Of a DNA stretch of 64,000 bases, positions 62,340-64,000 are shown in pieces. Made by a program: the position numbers and the translations under genes. The notes under the pieces are model-generated. The model did not search any database. It was given only the letters and a program-made list of their open reading frames with translations, and was not told the DNA's origin. The stretch's first letter is position 1, and every line of letters begins with the position of its first letter. The DNA lies in the NCBI RefSeq assembly GCF_051622035.1, contig NC_135367.1:13382501-13446500 (forward strand). The letters are read 5' to 3'. The stretch comes from Arctopsyche grandis (lineage: Eukaryota; Arthropoda; Insecta; Trichoptera; Hydropsychidae).

Positions 62340-63890
62340 TTCGAGACAGTTCCACCCCTCACACTCGAGCGGAACAAAACCAGTCGAAGCACACCTGCAG
62401 CCAGTGGCGGACTGGGACTGAAATCAGTGCATGCCAGGAGTCAAAGGGGGCCCACCCAGGGTTAAAAAAAATTGTCCCCCCCCCATATAACAAAATTTTC
62501 TTCTTTCCACCACGCTAAAATTCAAGGGAAAAAATAAATGAAATTTTCAAAAATGGGAATAAACAAATTTAGGTACAAGAAAAATGGCAAAAGCAAAATA
62601 GATCCATAAATTTCATTGTATATTTCGTTTTAACCCTTGTCCTGGGTAAATAGAATGCGGCATAAAAGCGGCTTTTTCAGCTTTTTCTTGGGGGGGGGGG
62701 GGGGGGGGCAGGCAAAGATTGGTCAAATAGAATTTTTTTTCAAAAAATCTTTTTTATATCGGAATAAAAATGGAAAATATCCTTTACTTTATTGCATTAT
62801 AAAATATGAAAAAATAAGCTTATTTTTGAAAAAGTAATTATAAAAAAATATGTAAAAAAAGAAAAAAGCGCCGCCGGCGAAAATTTTTTTCCACAAATCT
62901 TCACATGGTCAACATTAATCGACCATCAAACTGAGTCATCAAAAACTATCAATAAACTTAATTTCTACCAACTGTCTTTTCACTTTATCTATGTACATAC
63001 ATATGTACATACGTAATAACAATAGATAAAGTTTTTTTTTGTTTTTCTTCAAAGCACATAGCAGCGACTATTTTATTAGTTACCCAAAAGTAACATACAT
63101 AAGAAATAAACGTAGCACTCATAGATCCTTAGTATCTCATTAATCATTAAATTCAAAAAAATGCATAATACTTTCAATTAATGTCAATCGAAAATCGGGA
63201 TTTTTGGGAGGGGGCCCCTATCCTATATTTCTATTTACATGGATGTGTCTAGATTAGGAATAGATTTTATATTCGGAAACTGTTTAAATTTGTGTATTTG
63301 AATCTTACTATATCATCGAAGTATAATCAAATGTTATTTTGAAAATATGAAGTAAATTTAAATCGCTGGTTTATGATGAATCGTCGTATCAAAATTGTTT
63401 TAAGCAATTCTGTTTATATTATTCACGTAAATTTGTTTATTCCCATTTTTATTTCAGTAGTTAGTTGTTACATAGGTATTTGTATATACATAATATTGAC
63501 GTTGGAAATGGGCCCGGCAAAAGGGCCCACGCAAATGTTGAAACTTACATTTCGAGCCTAATAAAAAAAGTTAACCGATCCTTGGGCTGTTAAAGCAGGT
63601 ATTAGTTGTTTGTGTATATCGTAAGAAATTTATTTTGTTGAAATACCCAAACTTTAGGTCCCAAAGTTGCAATATCCTATAAATAGTTAAAAAGCTATTT
63701 AATTTTACTGAGGGCCCATATTTTCTAACAGATAATGGGGCCCACATGCCATCGGGCATGTTCGCTTGTATGGCCAGTCCGCCACTGCCTGCAGCCATTA
63801 AACTAAACTCAAGCGGAACGCCCCTACCAGTCGAGCGGAACCAAAACGGTCGAGGCACACCGCAGCCATTAAACTACATCGAGCGGAACG
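62340..63890 (+). repeat. Short tandem units split by the hAT insertion
   Basis: CGAGCGGAAC...GTCGA(A/G)GCACACC..GCAGCCATTAAACT occurs before 62402 and twice after 63787 (about 63790-63890). Without the hAT these would be about three tandem units of about 60 bp. Confidence 0.6.
62402..63787. mobile_element. hAT nonautonomous element, 1,386 bp, perfect 8-bp duplication
   Basis: Inverted ends CAGTGGCGGACTGG and, complemented, CAGTGGCGGACTGGCCAT. It is flanked on both sides by CCTGCAGC (62394-62401 and 63788-63795). Repeated GGGCCC blocks and a G-run at 62691-62708 inside. No transposase frame. The exact duplication points to recent insertion. Confidence 0.82.
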
Positions 63891-64000
63891 GCGCCAATCA
63901 TTCCAGAAAATTCTACCCCTCGACAAAAGCACATTCCTCGCTTACGCATCAACAACCACCACCATGGGTCAGGCGATACCAGAAATACTATAAAAGGAGG

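Overview
The window looks like nuclear DNA of an insect. It is AT-rich, full of TACATA/TATGTA and (TA)n microsatellites, and packed with non-LTR retrotransposons (Jockey, RTE, CR1-like), hAT, pogo/Tigger, Helitron-like and foldback elements. Its three recognisable genes are intron-split and of types known from insects. I could not fix the order of insect from sequence alone. All three genes are on the minus strand.

Gene 1 (about 0.5-53.5 kb) is a class C G-protein-coupled receptor of the GPR158/GPR179 group, the group of Drosophila Smog. Fifteen coding exons were found by eye. Every junction has GT/AG borders and every phase joins, giving a 672-residue model: signal peptide, Cache-like ectodomain, two small Cys-rich EGF-like modules, seven membrane segments and a coiled-coil tail. 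A GC-rich block at 53.16-53.56 kb ends in a splice donor and is probably the noncoding first exon and promoter. If so, the gene spans about 53 kb and intron 1 is about 22 kb. Nearly all the transposons lie inside its introns.

Genes 2 and 3 (56.9-57.6 kb and 60.1-61.5 kb) are two tandem Ly6/uPAR three-finger GPI-anchored proteins. Both have three coding exons split in the same phases, as expected for a duplicated pair.

Layout: 0-5.1 kb holds the receptor's membrane and tail exons. 5.1-13.3 kb is intron with a Helitron-like element, LINE debris, a hAT element, and a TIR element carrying a nested LINE. 13.3-13.7 kb holds two ectodomain exons. 13.7-18.4 kb holds an inverted satellite-like array with a solo LTR. 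18.6-28.2 kb holds Jockey, RTE, Helitron-like and SINE copies. The signal-peptide exon is at 30.7 kb. The large first intron (30.7-53.2 kb) holds hAT, Tigger, foldback, CR1-like, LTR and RTE elements, a 144-bp repeat array, and a Helitron-like copy swollen by about 1.5 kb of GC-rich tandem repeats. 53.6-64 kb holds the Ly6 genes and their flanks.

The least ordinary signal is a Helitron-like family (hairpin, 9 nt, CTAG, then T). It is about 200 bp long in four copies but 1,950 bp in one, where it carries a GC-rich array built from 72-bp and 15-bp units.
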